A DNA stretch of 64,000 nucleotides from Solwaraspora sp. WMMD1047 (GCF_029626155.1 NZ_JARUBL010000001.1:2914001-2978000), one strand, 5' to 3'. Shown: positions 1-8,052, numbered from the stretch's first letter. Notes: a model not told the origin generated them from the letters alone. Program-made: numbers and translations.

Positions 1-29
1 ATCAGGGTGCCGGCATCTTCGGCGATGTC

Positions 30-365
30 CTAGGCGGCGGCCTCCAGCGGCTCCTTCTCGGCTTCCGCCTCGGCCTCGGCTTCGGTCTCCTGCGGCTTCT
101 CGGCCGGATCGGACTGGTCGGTCGCCCCAGCCGCCGCAGCCGCCTCGACCGCCTTCGGCTTCGCCCAGGAGAACTCGATCTCGATCGAGAACTCGTCGTC
201 CTCCGCCTCGATCTCCAGCTCGCACCGCACCTGGTCGGCGACGGTGACCGTGCCGGCGGCGCCGTAGAAGAGCTGGCCGGTGTCCTCCAACTGGTTCGCG
301 AGCTGACGCAGCCAGGCGGCAAGATCGGTCCGGGAGACGGTACGGGCGTCCTCGAAGATGTCCAT
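30..365 (-). CDS. amphi-Trp domain-containing protein
   Basis: A 111-residue soluble protein. Residues 1-67 form a compact domain that starts with a helix (DARTVSRTDLAAWLRQLANQ), continues with alternating strands around GTVTVADQV and ELEIEAEDDEFSIEIEFSW, and ends in a conserved Trp. This is the pattern of the small amphi-Trp domain family, whose function is unknown. The remaining 44 residues are an Ala/Glu-rich acidic tail (TEAEAEAEAEKEPLEAAA), probably disordered. The ATG has only a weak purine stretch (GGCGGG) in front of it. The stop is a TAG. The gene stands alone and its downstream neighbour lies outside the window. Family assignment is by sequence pattern only. Confidence 0.7.
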   Translation of the reverse strand: MDIFEDARTVSRTDLAAWLRQLANQLEDTGQLFYGAAGTVTVADQVRCELEIEAEDDEFSIEIEFSWAKPKAVEAAAAAGATDQSDPAEKPQETEAEAEAEAEKEPLEAAA

Positions 366-540
366 CCCGCCATGCTTTCACTCCACACCGGAGCGACCGA
401 CCCAGGGTCCAGCGCCTCCGGGAGCGGGCCGCGTTCTCATGATCATCGTGCGGTCAGCCGTTGTGGTGGGCCGGATTCAACGGCTGGGTGCGCCACGATC
501 GGAGCTGGATCAGGTTGGCGGCCCTGGCGCGTGCGTCGGG

Positions 541-726
541 TCAGCCGGCGTCGGAGCCGTCCGTGCGTCGGTTGCGCTTTTCGGCGTACGACCGTACCTC
601 GGCGGCCGACCAGATTCGCCCGACGGTGAGGGTGTCGATCGGCGCGGGGAAGTCCGGCCGGTCCACCAGGACGGCGGCCCGTTGCCGGCTCACCCCCAGG
701 AACGCGGCCACCTCCGCGAGCGCCAT
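541..726 (-). CDS. small helix-turn-helix (excisionase/AlpA-like) DNA-binding protein
   Basis: About 61 residues. MALAEVAAFLGVSRQRAAVL is a classic MerR/AlpA-type helix-turn-helix: 'aevA..LGVSrqrv' recognition helix followed by RPDFPAPIDTLTVGRIWSAAEVRSYAEKRNRR, the short winged part common to excisionase-family proteins. The frame is open further upstream to a TTG at 774, but that would run through the palindrome at 762-795. The ATG at 726, which opens directly on the domain, is therefore preferred; a GTG at 735 is also possible. No integrase or phage gene is nearby, so a transcription-regulator role is more likely than true excision. It diverges from the coupled pair at 820-1643. Confidence 0.6.
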   Translation of the reverse strand: MALAEVAAFLGVSRQRAAVLVDRPDFPAPIDTLTVGRIWSAAEVRSYAEKRNRRTDGSDAG

Positions 727-761
727 GACCTGCACCGCCGCACCATCCGCACAAACAGGTA

Positions 762-795
762 GGCAAGTTGTCAACGGGGTTGTTGACTACTTGCC
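762..795. promoter_or_regulatory. 14-bp-arm inverted repeat, candidate operator of the divergent HTH gene
   Basis: Arms GGCAAGTTGTCAAC (762-775) and GTTGACTACTTGCC (782-795) are complementary at 13 of 14 positions with a 6-nt spacer. The repeat lies between the HTH gene (leftward) and the gene starting at 820 (rightward). Each arm contains a TTGAC(A/T) hexamer, one per strand, that could serve as a -35 element. A bound regulator could therefore block both promoters. That it is the HTH protein's operator is inference. Confidence 0.5.
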
Positions 796-819
796 AACCC
801 CCGTGCCAGGCTCGGCAGC

Positions 820-1245
820 ATGCCCATGCTGAGAGCAGGCAAACCCGATCCCTTGATCTCTCCTAGGTTCACGATGCCGGTCGGCCATGTCACGAAGGAT
901 GGCCAGCCTCACGCGCGGTACTCCTCGCACTCGCTGGTGTGGCGGCGGCTGCGCCGCTGGTGCGCATGCGGCCTGCGGTGGAAGCAGTGCCAACGCACCC
1001 GCAGCCGCCGCATCCTCAATGCGATCAGCGGGGCGACCCGCAACAGAGCGCCTGCCCCGACTTCCGCGCGCCCAGGTCGGGTGCCGGCGGTGAAGGATGT
1101 CGGTGACGGCTCGGCGTCGGCCGGCCGGCGGCGGTGTGACAACCGGCCGGCCTGGGACGCGCTGACGGTGGCCGGCCCGGTCATCGGTCGAGCCGGGCGG
1201 CTCACCCCGGCCCAGCGCTGGCGCGCGAACGGCGGCCGGTGGTGA
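820..1245 (+). CDS. hypothetical protein, Arg/Trp/Cys-rich N-terminal motif, first gene of a coupled pair
   Basis: A 141-residue basic protein of unknown function. The central stretch KDGQPHARYSSHSLVWRRLR followed by RWCACGLRWKQC (two Cys pairs separated by about seven residues) looks like a short metal-binding or nucleic-acid-binding motif. The C-terminus ends in GRAGRLTPAQRWRANGGRW. I recognise both ends from small hypothetical proteins of Micromonosporaceae, but no function is known to me. An internal ATG at 874, just before the conserved part, is an alternative start. The stop overlaps the GTG of the next gene, so the two are probably translationally coupled. Confidence 0.5.
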   Translation: MPMLRAGKPDPLISPRFTMPVGHVTKDGQPHARYSSHSLVWRRLRRWCACGLRWKQCQRTRSRRILNAISGATRNRAPAPTSARPGRVPAVKDVGDGSASAGRRRCDNRPAWDALTVAGPVIGRAGRLTPAQRWRANGGRW

Positions 1246-1643
1246 ACAAGACCCGGCCGCCCCACCCGCCCGGTCCCGGCCAGCCGTCTGAACCCGGCGC
1301 GGTGGTGAACCCGCCCCAGCCACCCAGCTCGCCCGGTCCCCGCCAGGCGTCCGATCCCGACGCGTTGACCGGTCGCCGTGCGCTGTCGAACCGGCGCCGG
1401 CCGCACGATCCGTTGCGGCCACTCTGGATCTGCCGGAGTTGTGCCGTGCCCTGGCCGTGCGCCTCGGCCCGGCTGCTGCTGACCGCCGAGTTCCACGGCG
1501 ACCGGGTGAGCCTCGCCGTCTACCTCGCGGCGGTGCTGCACGACGCCGCCCGCGACCTCACCCGCCTCAACCCCGACCCCGGCCCCGACTCGGCCGACCT
1601 GTTCACCCGCTTCATCGCCTGGACCCGCCGCGACCCACCCTGA
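1239..1643 (+). CDS. conserved hypothetical protein (Micromonosporaceae family with WxCRxCAxPWPC motif)
   Basis: 134 residues. The first ~55 are Pro-rich and probably disordered. The conserved part starts at DPLRPLWICRSCAVPWPCAS, a CxxC...C cluster, continues through ARLLLTAEFHGDRVSLAVYL and LHDAARDLTRLNPDPGPDS, and ends FTRFIAWTRR. This block recurs in short Micromonosporaceae proteins sometimes annotated, doubtfully, as flavin reductases. No flavin-binding motif is visible here. The GTG start overlaps the preceding stop by 7 nt. The gene ends 21 nt before the convergent NTPase gene. Function is unknown; the Cys cluster suggests metal binding (inference). Confidence 0.55.
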   Translation: MVNKTRPPHPPGPGQPSEPGAVVNPPQPPSSPGPRQASDPDALTGRRALSNRRRPHDPLRPLWICRSCAVPWPCASARLLLTAEFHGDRVSLAVYLAAVLHDAARDLTRLNPDPGPDSADLFTRFIAWTRRDPP

Positions 1644-1664
1644 CCGCCCCGCCAGCGTCCTCGG

Positions 1665-4600
1665 CTAACCGGCTTCGGCCCGGATCGGATGGTCCGCCGG
1701 CACCGGCCGCAGCTCCGGCACGTACGGGTCGAGTTCCCCCGCCTCGAACCGACACAGCTTGACCGCCCACCAGAGCACATCCCTCGGATCCCCCACGATC
1801 TTGTAACCGCCGCCCGCCAGCAGCACCGCGTGCCCGTCCCCGGGCAGCGACACCAGCGTCGCGACCCACCGACCGGTGGTGGGATCCCAGATGCGGGCGG
1901 TGCCGTCGCGGGAGGCGGTGGCGAGGAGGGTGCCGTCGGGGGAGAACGCGACGGCGTTCACCGAGTCGGTGTGTCCGGTGAGGGTGGTGTGGTGGTCGCC
2001 GGTGGTGGGGTCCCAGATGCGGGCGGTGTTGTCCCATGAGGCGGTGGCGAGGAGGGTGCCGTCGGGGGAGAACGCGACGGCGGTCACCGGCCTTTGGTGT
2101 CCGGTGAGGGTGGTGTGGTGGTCGCCGGTGGTGGGGTCCCAGATGCGGGCGGTGTTGTCCCATGAGGCGGTGGCGAGGAGGGTGCCGTCGGGGGAGAACG
2201 CGACGGCGTTCACTGCGCTGGTGTGTCCGGTGAGGGTGGTGTGGTGGTCGCCGGTGGTGGGGTCCCAGATGCGGGCGGTGTTGTCCCATGAGGCGGTGGC
2301 GAGGAGGGTGCCGTCGGGGGAGAACGCGACGGCGTTCACTGCGCTGGTGTGTCCGGTGAGGGTGGTGTGGTGGTCGCCGGTGGTGGGGTCCCAGATGCGG
2401 GCGGTGTTGTCGTAGGAGGCGGTGGCGAGGAGGGTGCCGTCGGGGGAGAACGCGACGGCGTTCACCGTGCTGGTGTGTCCGGTGAGGGTGGTGTGGTGGT
2501 CGCCGGTGGTGGGGTCCCAGATGCGGGCGGTGTTGTCCCATGAGGCGGTGGCGAGGAGGGCGCCGTCGGGGGAGAACGCGACGGCGTTCACCGAGTCGGT
2601 GTGTCCGGTGAGGGTGGTGTGGTGGTCGCCGGTGGTGGGGTCCCAGATGCGGGCGGTGTTGTCCCATGAGGCGGTGGCGAGGAGGGTGCCGTCGGGGGAG
2701 AACGCGACGGCGTTCACTGCGCTGGTGTGTCCGGTGAGGGTGGTGTGGTGGTCGCCGGTGGTGGGGTCCCAGATGCGGGCGGTGCCGTCGCGGGAGGCGG
2801 TGGTGAGCAGGGTGCCGTCGGGGGAGAACGCGACGGCGTTCACCGAGTCGGTGTGTCCGGTGAGGGTGGTGTGGTGGTCGCCGGTGGTGGGGTCCCAGAT
2901 GCGGGCGGTGCCGTCGCGGGAGGCGGTGGCGAGGAGGGTGCCGTCGGGGGAGAACGCGACGGCGTTCACCGTGCTGGTGTGTCCGGTGAGGGTGGTGTGG
3001 TGGTCGCCGGTGGTGGGGTCCCAGATGCGGGCGGTGCCGTCGTAGGAGGCGGTGGTGAGCAGGGTGCCGTCGGGGGAGAACGCGACGGCGTTCACCGTGC
3101 TGGTGTGTCCGGTGAGGGTGGTGTGGTGGTCGCCGGTGGTGGGGTCCCAGATGCGGGCGGTGTTGTCCCATGAGGCGGTGGCGAGGAGGGCGCCGTCGGG
3201 GGAGAACACGACGGCGTTCACCGAGTCGGTGTGTCCGGTGAGGGTGGTGTGGTGGTCGCCGGTGGTGGGGTCCCAGATGCGGGCGGTGCCGTCGCGGGAG
3301 GCGGTGGTGAGCAGGGTGCCGTCGGGGGAGAACGCGACGGCGTTCACTGCGCTGGTGTGTCCGGTGAGGGTGGTGTGGTGGTCGCCGGTGGTGGGGTCCC
3401 AGATGCGGGCGGTGTTGTCCCATGAGGCGGTGGTGAGCAGGGTGCCGTCGGGGGAGAACGCGACGGCGGTCACCGAGTCGGTGTGTCCGGTGAGCAGTCC
3501 GACGGTTTGGTTTCGCGTTCGGTCGATCAGTTCCACCGCGTTGCCCCGGCCGATCGCCAGCAGCGCGCCATCCGGCGAGAACGCGACACCCAGGCTGACG
3601 CCGCCGGGGGCCACGACCGGCGTCACGGGGTCCTGCGGCCAGGTTGTTCGGGCGGTGCCGGCAGGCAACAGGATGGCGGCCGACCGCAGTTCGGGCGGCA
3701 GGTCGGCGGTCTCGGGGGGTGCGGTGCCGAGCAGCGCCGCCCGGGTCCAACGGCTGCCCGCCAGGTTCGCGCCACGCAGGCTGCCCTCAATCAGCCGGGC
3801 GCCCGTCAGGTCGGCCTCGCGCAGGTCGGCGCCAGTGAAGTCGACCCGCTCCAGCCGCATCCCACGCAGGTCGGCGCCGCGTAGGTCGGCGCCGCGCAGG
3901 TCTCGGCCGGTCAGGTCCTGCGACCGCAGATCCATCGAAGCCAGCCATTGGCGTCCGGGCCCCGCCGGGCCCGGACCCGGCTGCGGGTCGGGTCGGGTCT
4001 CGGTGAGCCGCTTCCGGAGCAGCAGGGCGTTCTGTTTGGCGATCGCAGGCGCCCTTGGATCGGCCAGGGTCTGGAAGGCCCAACCGACCACGGTCTCCGA
4101 GCCGGCGAGATCGACCAGGAAGTCAGCCATCAGCGGGGAGATCTTCCGGGCACGCAGGATGTTGTCGCCGTCATCGTCCAGCTTCGTCGCGGCGGCGTCG
4201 GCCACCAGGAATTCCATGATCGACTGGTGGACGAAGGTGAAGCCGCCGTCCTCGGTGCGTACCAGTAGGGTGCCGGAGCCGACGGTGTGGGTGGCTTGGT
4301 CGGCGGTGTAGCCGCGCTCGGCCAGTCGGGTCAGCGTGGCCGACACCTCGGCGGACAGGTCGCTCTCCGGGATGGTGAGGCCGGTGGCGGCCCAGAGCCG
4401 CTTCGCCAGCGCCGTACAGGCGGCCAGCCGCTCCTGCTCGCCCAGGGTGCGCAGGCCGCCCCGGTGGCGTTGCCGGTCGGCCTCGCCGACCAGCCAGAAG
4501 TCGACAAGCTCCCGGTAGAGCTCGGCGGCGCTGATCCGGCCCTGCCGCCGTTGCACCTCGCGGAGCCGGTCCTCGTCCAGCCTGGCGATGAAGGCAAGCA

Positions 4601-7547
4601 TCCTTGGGTTGCGGGCCAGCCCGAGCAGGTCCTCGATCTCGTCGAGCAGGTCATAGCGTGCCTGGGCCGCCGCCCGATCGCCCTCGTAGAGATTGGTGAG
4701 GTAGGCCATGATCTGGCCTGGGGTGAAGTCTTCAAGCTCCACCATGCGGGTGGCGGTCAGTGCGGCGACCCGGTCGCCGAGGGCGGTGCGGACTTGGGCG
4801 GTGGAGCGGAAGTGCTGGCTGCGGCTGGTCAGCACCAACTTCGCCCGGTCGGTGACCGAGGCAAGCAGAACCTTGAGGTAGTCGGCGGCGTTGCCGTAGC
4901 CGACCCGCAACTCCAACTCGTCGAAGCCGTCGAAGAGCAACGCGATCCGGCCGGAGCGAACCATGTAGCGCAGCTTCTCCGGATTGATCTCCTCAACGTC
5001 CTGCCGGATCAGGTGCTGGCCGAGCAGCTCGTCCAGGGTCGGCGCCTTCTCCAGCGTGCGCAGCTCCACCAGGATCGGCGTCACATCCGGCAACGACTCC
5101 GGGAGGGTGAGCGCGAGATGGCGCAGCAGCGCCGTCTTGCCCCGGCCGAAGTCGCCAAGCACCAGCACCAGCCGGGCGCTCTCGGCGCCGAGCCAACTCC
5201 GTACCGTGCGGGCCAGATCCTCCCGGACCGGCTCGTCGCGGCGCCCGGCATCCAGCGACCGGTAGCGCTGTGGCAGATACATCGACGGCGGGTAGATCCG
5301 GTCCTCGGCCAGCCGACCGGTCTGCCGAGCCACCAGCGACCCGAGGTCCAGCATGCCCTGGTACGCCACGAAGGTCTGCAGCAGGATTCCCCGGCGCCGT
5401 GCCTCGGCGACCAGGGTCTCCTCGGCCGCCTCGCCGCCGGGGTGGATCAGGTAGGAGCTGGTGTTGGGATCGGCGGCGGCGAACCCGGCGTGCACTGTGC
5501 CGAACCGGTCCAGTGCCTGCGCCGTCGGCGCGGCGTCGAGTACACCGACCGCCCAGCGGACCGAACCCAGGCCGCCCGGCATCGGCTCGGTGACCCGCAG
5601 ATAGCTGCCGTGCGGGCGGGACTCGACGGTTGCGTGTGGATGCCGGACCCGGGTCGCGTCGAGGACCAGGCCCAGGAAACTGTCCGGGTCGGTGGCGTCG
5701 TGGGCGGCTGGCGCGCGACCTGGCGTACCCGATGATCGGTCGTGGTGGTCGTAGCCGGCGGGGTCCGGCGGCGCGGGGGTGGCGAAGGTGGCCGTGACGC
5801 CGGTGGGCTGCCAGTCGGTGGTGACCTGCCAGGTGGAGCCGGTGGGGCTGATCCGGGTGTCGCCGATCCAGCGTTTCTGGCTGGGGACGTACTGGCGGGC
5901 GTGCCGGGTGACCAGATGCCGGGTGAGGGTGATGAGCTGGTACTGGTTGGGGACCTCGGTGGGGCGGGCGGCGGGGGTGACGGCGGCGCTGCCGGTGGCC
6001 AGGACGATCAGGCCGGAGTCGAGGCGGTGCAGCCGGCCGTCGTGGGTGTGGCCGTGCAGCAGCAGATTGACCAGGCCGGTCTCGCCGAGGATGCGGTCCA
6101 GGTCGTCGGCGTCGCGGAGGTTCTCGTCGTCGTTGACGGCCTGGCGGACCGCGTTGTGGTGCACGGCGCCCAGCCGCAGCCAACCCCGCGCCCGGTAGTC
6201 GGCCAGCCGGGCGGCGAACCAGCGCAGTTGGGGCTCGCTGACCCAGCCGTAGTGGTCGGTGGGGCGGTGACTCTCGATCATCGTCGAGTTGAGGCCGGCG
6301 ACCACCACCTTTAGGTCGGGGATCTCGAACAGCGTCCACGGCTCGTCCGGAGTGAACGCCACCCCCGGCACGTCGCGGTAGAAGTCCTCGAACGCGGCGG
6401 CGAACGGCTTCCACTTCGGGAAGTACGGCGGCACCGGCTTGCGCTCCTCGCCCTCCTCGCTGAGGAAGTACGCCTCGCACGCCTTGCGGTTGACGTCATG
6501 GTTACCCGGGACGACCACCACCCGGGAACGGTCCAGCTCGACCGCCTCGGCCAGCGCCCCCAGAAACGCCGTGACCTGCTCGAACTCGCTGCGCAGGCCC
6601 CACTCGGCCAGGTCACCGGTGACCACCAGCAGGTCCGGACGCAGCCAGTGCTCCTCGGCGAGCCCGGTCAGGTCCTCGTGCAGCCGGGCGTGCAGCGTGT
6701 CGTACGCCTGGTCGGCGGAGGTGCCGCCGTTGCCGCCGAAGAGGTGTTCCTTGCCGAACTGTGGGTCCGACACGTGCAGCACGGTCAACCGGTCCAGCCC
6801 AGCGCCGGTCGGCCCGTCGACACCGAGCCGCCGGCCCGGTCGACCCGGCTCGACGATCCGGCCCGGCCGTCCCGAACCCGGCCGGCGACTGGACGCGCGC
6901 CGGTCCAGGACCTCGGGCCAGGTACGCCGGAGCCGATCCGGCGCGATGGCGTAGCTGTCCCGGTCGCCGGTGGCAGCCGGGGGCGCCATCGCGACGATGC
7001 CGACCACCCGGCCGGAAACATCGTCGAAGACCGGGCTGCCGCTGAATCCGGGCTGCACCCGCAGCGCGGCGTCCCGGCCGGACTCCAACTGAATCCGGTC
7101 CCCGCCGACCCGACCTCGGTACGCGGTCCGTACCCACCCCCCGTCCGGGCGCGGCGGCCTGCCGGGGAAGCCGAAGACCCGCAGCTCGTGGCCATCCCTG
7201 GGCATGTTCACCAGCAACTTCGCCGGCTCGGTCCCGGCCGGCGGATCAGCGTCGACCAGTTCCAGCCCGGCGATGTCGTCGCCGGGACGGCGTCCGTCCG
7301 GCGGCGGCACCCAGCGCACCACCCGGGCCAGCAGCGGCACGGCATCGGCCGGCTGCCGCATCGGGAACCGGAGCCGTACCGGAGTGTCCGGCTGGGCGGA
7401 CCTGGTCACCGGCAGGCCCAGCGCCGTGTTGACCACGTGCGCGCAGGTCAGGACCTGCCGTGGTCCGACCAGCACACCAACCCCGACCGGTTCACCGGAC
7501 GGGCCGAGGAAGCTGACGATGAACGGTGCGGGGTCCGGCTCAGCCAT
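1665..7547 (-). CDS. multidomain STAND conflict protein: trypsin - calcineurin phosphoesterase - NACHT NTPase - pentapeptide - WD40
   Basis: 1960 residues with no signal peptide or membrane span, so probably cytoplasmic. Residues 1-215 are a trypsin-like protease with an apparently complete triad: H37 (LTCAHVV), D91 (GDDIAGLEL), S169 (GFSGSPVF). Residues 250-560 are a calcineurin-type metallophosphoesterase: SDPQFG at D261, TGDLAEWG, GNHD 348-351, VHH, GHTH 499-502. Residues 620-757 are an uncharacterised alpha/beta region. Residues 790-1130 are a NACHT ATPase: P-loop GDFGRGKT with K804, Walker B LLFDGFDE with D873. Residues 1200-1256 are pentapeptide repeats. From about 1316 to 1897 there is one degenerate and 13 near-identical WD40 blades, then a GYKIVGDPRDVLWWAVKLCR tail. 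The ATG overlaps the stop of the upstream Trypco1-like gene by 8 bp. Proteases, NACHT and WD40 combined with a trypsin-co-occurring partner define a known class of bacterial biological-conflict (likely anti-phage or suicide) NTPases. The two enzymes would be effector or processing modules and the propeller the sensor (inference). Confidence 0.9.
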   Translation of the reverse strand: MAEPDPAPFIVSFLGPSGEPVGVGVLVGPRQVLTCAHVVNTALGLPVTRSAQPDTPVRLRFPMRQPADAVPLLARVVRWVPPPDGRRPGDDIAGLELVDADPPAGTEPAKLLVNMPRDGHELRVFGFPGRPPRPDGGWVRTAYRGRVGGDRIQLESGRDAALRVQPGFSGSPVFDDVSGRVVGIVAMAPPAATGDRDSYAIAPDRLRRTWPEVLDRRASSRRPGSGRPGRIVEPGRPGRRLGVDGPTGAGLDRLTVLHVSDPQFGKEHLFGGNGGTSADQAYDTLHARLHEDLTGLAEEHWLRPDLLVVTGDLAEWGLRSEFEQVTAFLGALAEAVELDRSRVVVVPGNHDVNRKACEAYFLSEEGEERKPVPPYFPKWKPFAAAFEDFYRDVPGVAFTPDEPWTLFEIPDLKVVVAGLNSTMIESHRPTDHYGWVSEPQLRWFAARLADYRARGWLRLGAVHHNAVRQAVNDDENLRDADDLDRILGETGLVNLLLHGHTHDGRLHRLDSGLIVLATGSAAVTPAARPTEVPNQYQLITLTRHLVTRHARQYVPSQKRWIGDTRISPTGSTWQVTTDWQPTGVTATFATPAPPDPAGYDHHDRSSGTPGRAPAAHDATDPDSFLGLVLDATRVRHPHATVESRPHGSYLRVTEPMPGGLGSVRWAVGVLDAAPTAQALDRFGTVHAGFAAADPNTSSYLIHPGGEAAEETLVAEARRRGILLQTFVAYQGMLDLGSLVARQTGRLAEDRIYPPSMYLPQRYRSLDAGRRDEPVREDLARTVRSWLGAESARLVLVLGDFGRGKTALLRHLALTLPESLPDVTPILVELRTLEKAPTLDELLGQHLIRQDVEEINPEKLRYMVRSGRIALLFDGFDELELRVGYGNAADYLKVLLASVTDRAKLVLTSRSQHFRSTAQVRTALGDRVAALTATRMVELEDFTPGQIMAYLTNLYEGDRAAAQARYDLLDEIEDLLGLARNPRMLAFIARLDEDRLREVQRRQGRISAAELYRELVDFWLVGEADRQRHRGGLRTLGEQERLAACTALAKRLWAATGLTIPESDLSAEVSATLTRLAERGYTADQATHTVGSGTLLVRTEDGGFTFVHQSIMEFLVADAAATKLDDDGDNILRARKISPLMADFLVDLAGSETVVGWAFQTLADPRAPAIAKQNALLLRKRLTETRPDPQPGPGPAGPGRQWLASMDLRSQDLTGRDLRGADLRGADLRGMRLERVDFTGADLREADLTGARLIEGSLRGANLAGSRWTRAALLGTAPPETADLPPELRSAAILLPAGTARTTWPQDPVTPVVAPGGVSLGVAFSPDGALLAIGRGNAVELIDRTRNQTVGLLTGHTDSVTAVAFSPDGTLLTTASWDNTARIWDPTTGDHHTTLTGHTSAVNAVAFSPDGTLLTTASRDGTARIWDPTTGDHHTTLTGHTDSVNAVVFSPDGALLATASWDNTARIWDPTTGDHHTTLTGHTSTVNAVAFSPDGTLLTTASYDGTARIWDPTTGDHHTTLTGHTSTVNAVAFSPDGTLLATASRDGTARIWDPTTGDHHTTLTGHTDSVNAVAFSPDGTLLTTASRDGTARIWDPTTGDHHTTLTGHTSAVNAVAFSPDGTLLATASWDNTARIWDPTTGDHHTTLTGHTDSVNAVAFSPDGALLATASWDNTARIWDPTTGDHHTTLTGHTSTVNAVAFSPDGTLLATASYDNTARIWDPTTGDHHTTLTGHTSAVNAVAFSPDGTLLATASWDNTARIWDPTTGDHHTTLTGHTSAVNAVAFSPDGTLLATASWDNTARIWDPTTGDHHTTLTGHQRPVTAVAFSPDGTLLATASWDNTARIWDPTTGDHHTTLTGHTDSVNAVAFSPDGTLLATASRDGTARIWDPTTGRWVATLVSLPGDGHAVLLAGGGYKIVGDPRDVLWWAVKLCRFEAGELDPYVPELRPVPADHPIRAEAG
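1857..3494 (-). repeat. 13 tandem 126-bp WD40-blade repeats
   Basis: Thirteen in-phase copies of a 126-bp unit (42 residues, core GHTxxVNAVAFSPDG...ARIWDPTTGDH). A landmark GTGTCCGGTGAG, read on the plus strand, recurs at exact 126-bp spacing from 1971 to 3483. Units are almost identical at DNA level. Differences fall in three cassettes: after GHT (DS, SA, ST or QRP), after LL (ATA or TTA), and in ASxDx (WDN, RDG, YDG, YDN). With the degenerate blade before them they make 14 blades, enough for two seven-bladed propellers. Confidence 0.95.
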
Positions 7548-7896
7548 GGGTAGGGGTCGCCGGAGGGACGGCAGGTGCCTCGGCGCGCTTCCAGGTGAGC
7601 GTGACGGTGAAGTGCACCTCGGTGCTGCCCTTGGCCACCACGATGCCGGTCTCCGCGCCGACGACGATGCCGAAGTCGACAGTCACCTCGTCAGGTGCCA
7701 CAGCCGCCAGGCCGGTCCGGATCGCGCCGAGCGCCGGCTTGAGCTGGTCGAGCGCCGCCTCCAGGGTCTGGCCGGCACGGGCGACCACCTCACCGGGCCG
7801 GGCGGCCAGCACCAGCTCGTTGGGAAGGTCCTCGTCGGAAGCCTGGACGACCAGGCGTCCGCCGCCCTCCACCGGCACGTCGATCAGGTAGCTCAT
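7540..7896 (-). CDS. Trypsin-co-occurring domain 1 (Trypco1, CU044_2847-type) protein
   Basis: 118 residues. It starts MSYLIDVPVEGGGRLVVQAS, has a middle helix GQTLEAALDQLKPALGAIRT, then DEVTVDFGIVVGAETGIVVAKG and VHFTVTLTWKR. This is the layout of the small alpha+beta Trypco1 family, whose members sit next to trypsin-NTPase conflict proteins. They are thought to be partners of, or substrates processed by, the trypsin domain. The gene is the first of a two-gene operon: its stop overlaps the ATG of the 1960-residue NTPase by 8 bp, and an AAGGGAGGA Shine-Dalgarno precedes its ATG. The short Pro/Ala C-terminal tail beyond residue 105 could be a cleavage linker (inference). Confidence 0.8.
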   Translation of the reverse strand: MSYLIDVPVEGGGRLVVQASDEDLPNELVLAARPGEVVARAGQTLEAALDQLKPALGAIRTGLAAVAPDEVTVDFGIVVGAETGIVVAKGSTEVHFTVTLTWKRAEAPAVPPATPTHG

Positions 7897-8052
7897 CCGG
7901 CCCGCGTCCTCCCTTGTGGCCCATGGTCCGGGTCACCCTAGTGGACGCGGTTGATCACGAGGAGTCGACATCCGATCTGCCTCGCCGGCCGGGACTCCAT
8001 CGAGGATGGGCCGATGGGCGGGCCGTCGTAGGCCCTCTCGCCCCGATCGTCG

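Noticed and set aside
541-774. Prophage or integrative element marked by the excisionase-like gene
   Set aside because: No integrase, att-like repeat or phage gene nearby; the HTH type is also common in ordinary regulators.
820-1643. Flavin reductase function for the small Cys-motif proteins
   Set aside because: No flavin-binding fold or motif is visible; the label seen on relatives appears to be an annotation carry-over.
1857-3494. CRISPR-like or satellite array
   Set aside because: The periodic repeat is coding (42-residue blades), has no unique spacers and lies inside one long gene.
1612-3750. 712-residue His/Arg/Pro-rich open frame and several Gly/Val-rich plus-strand frames over the WD repeats
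   Set aside because: They are other-frame shadows of the 126-bp WD40 repeats; the in-frame product has clear WD40 content.
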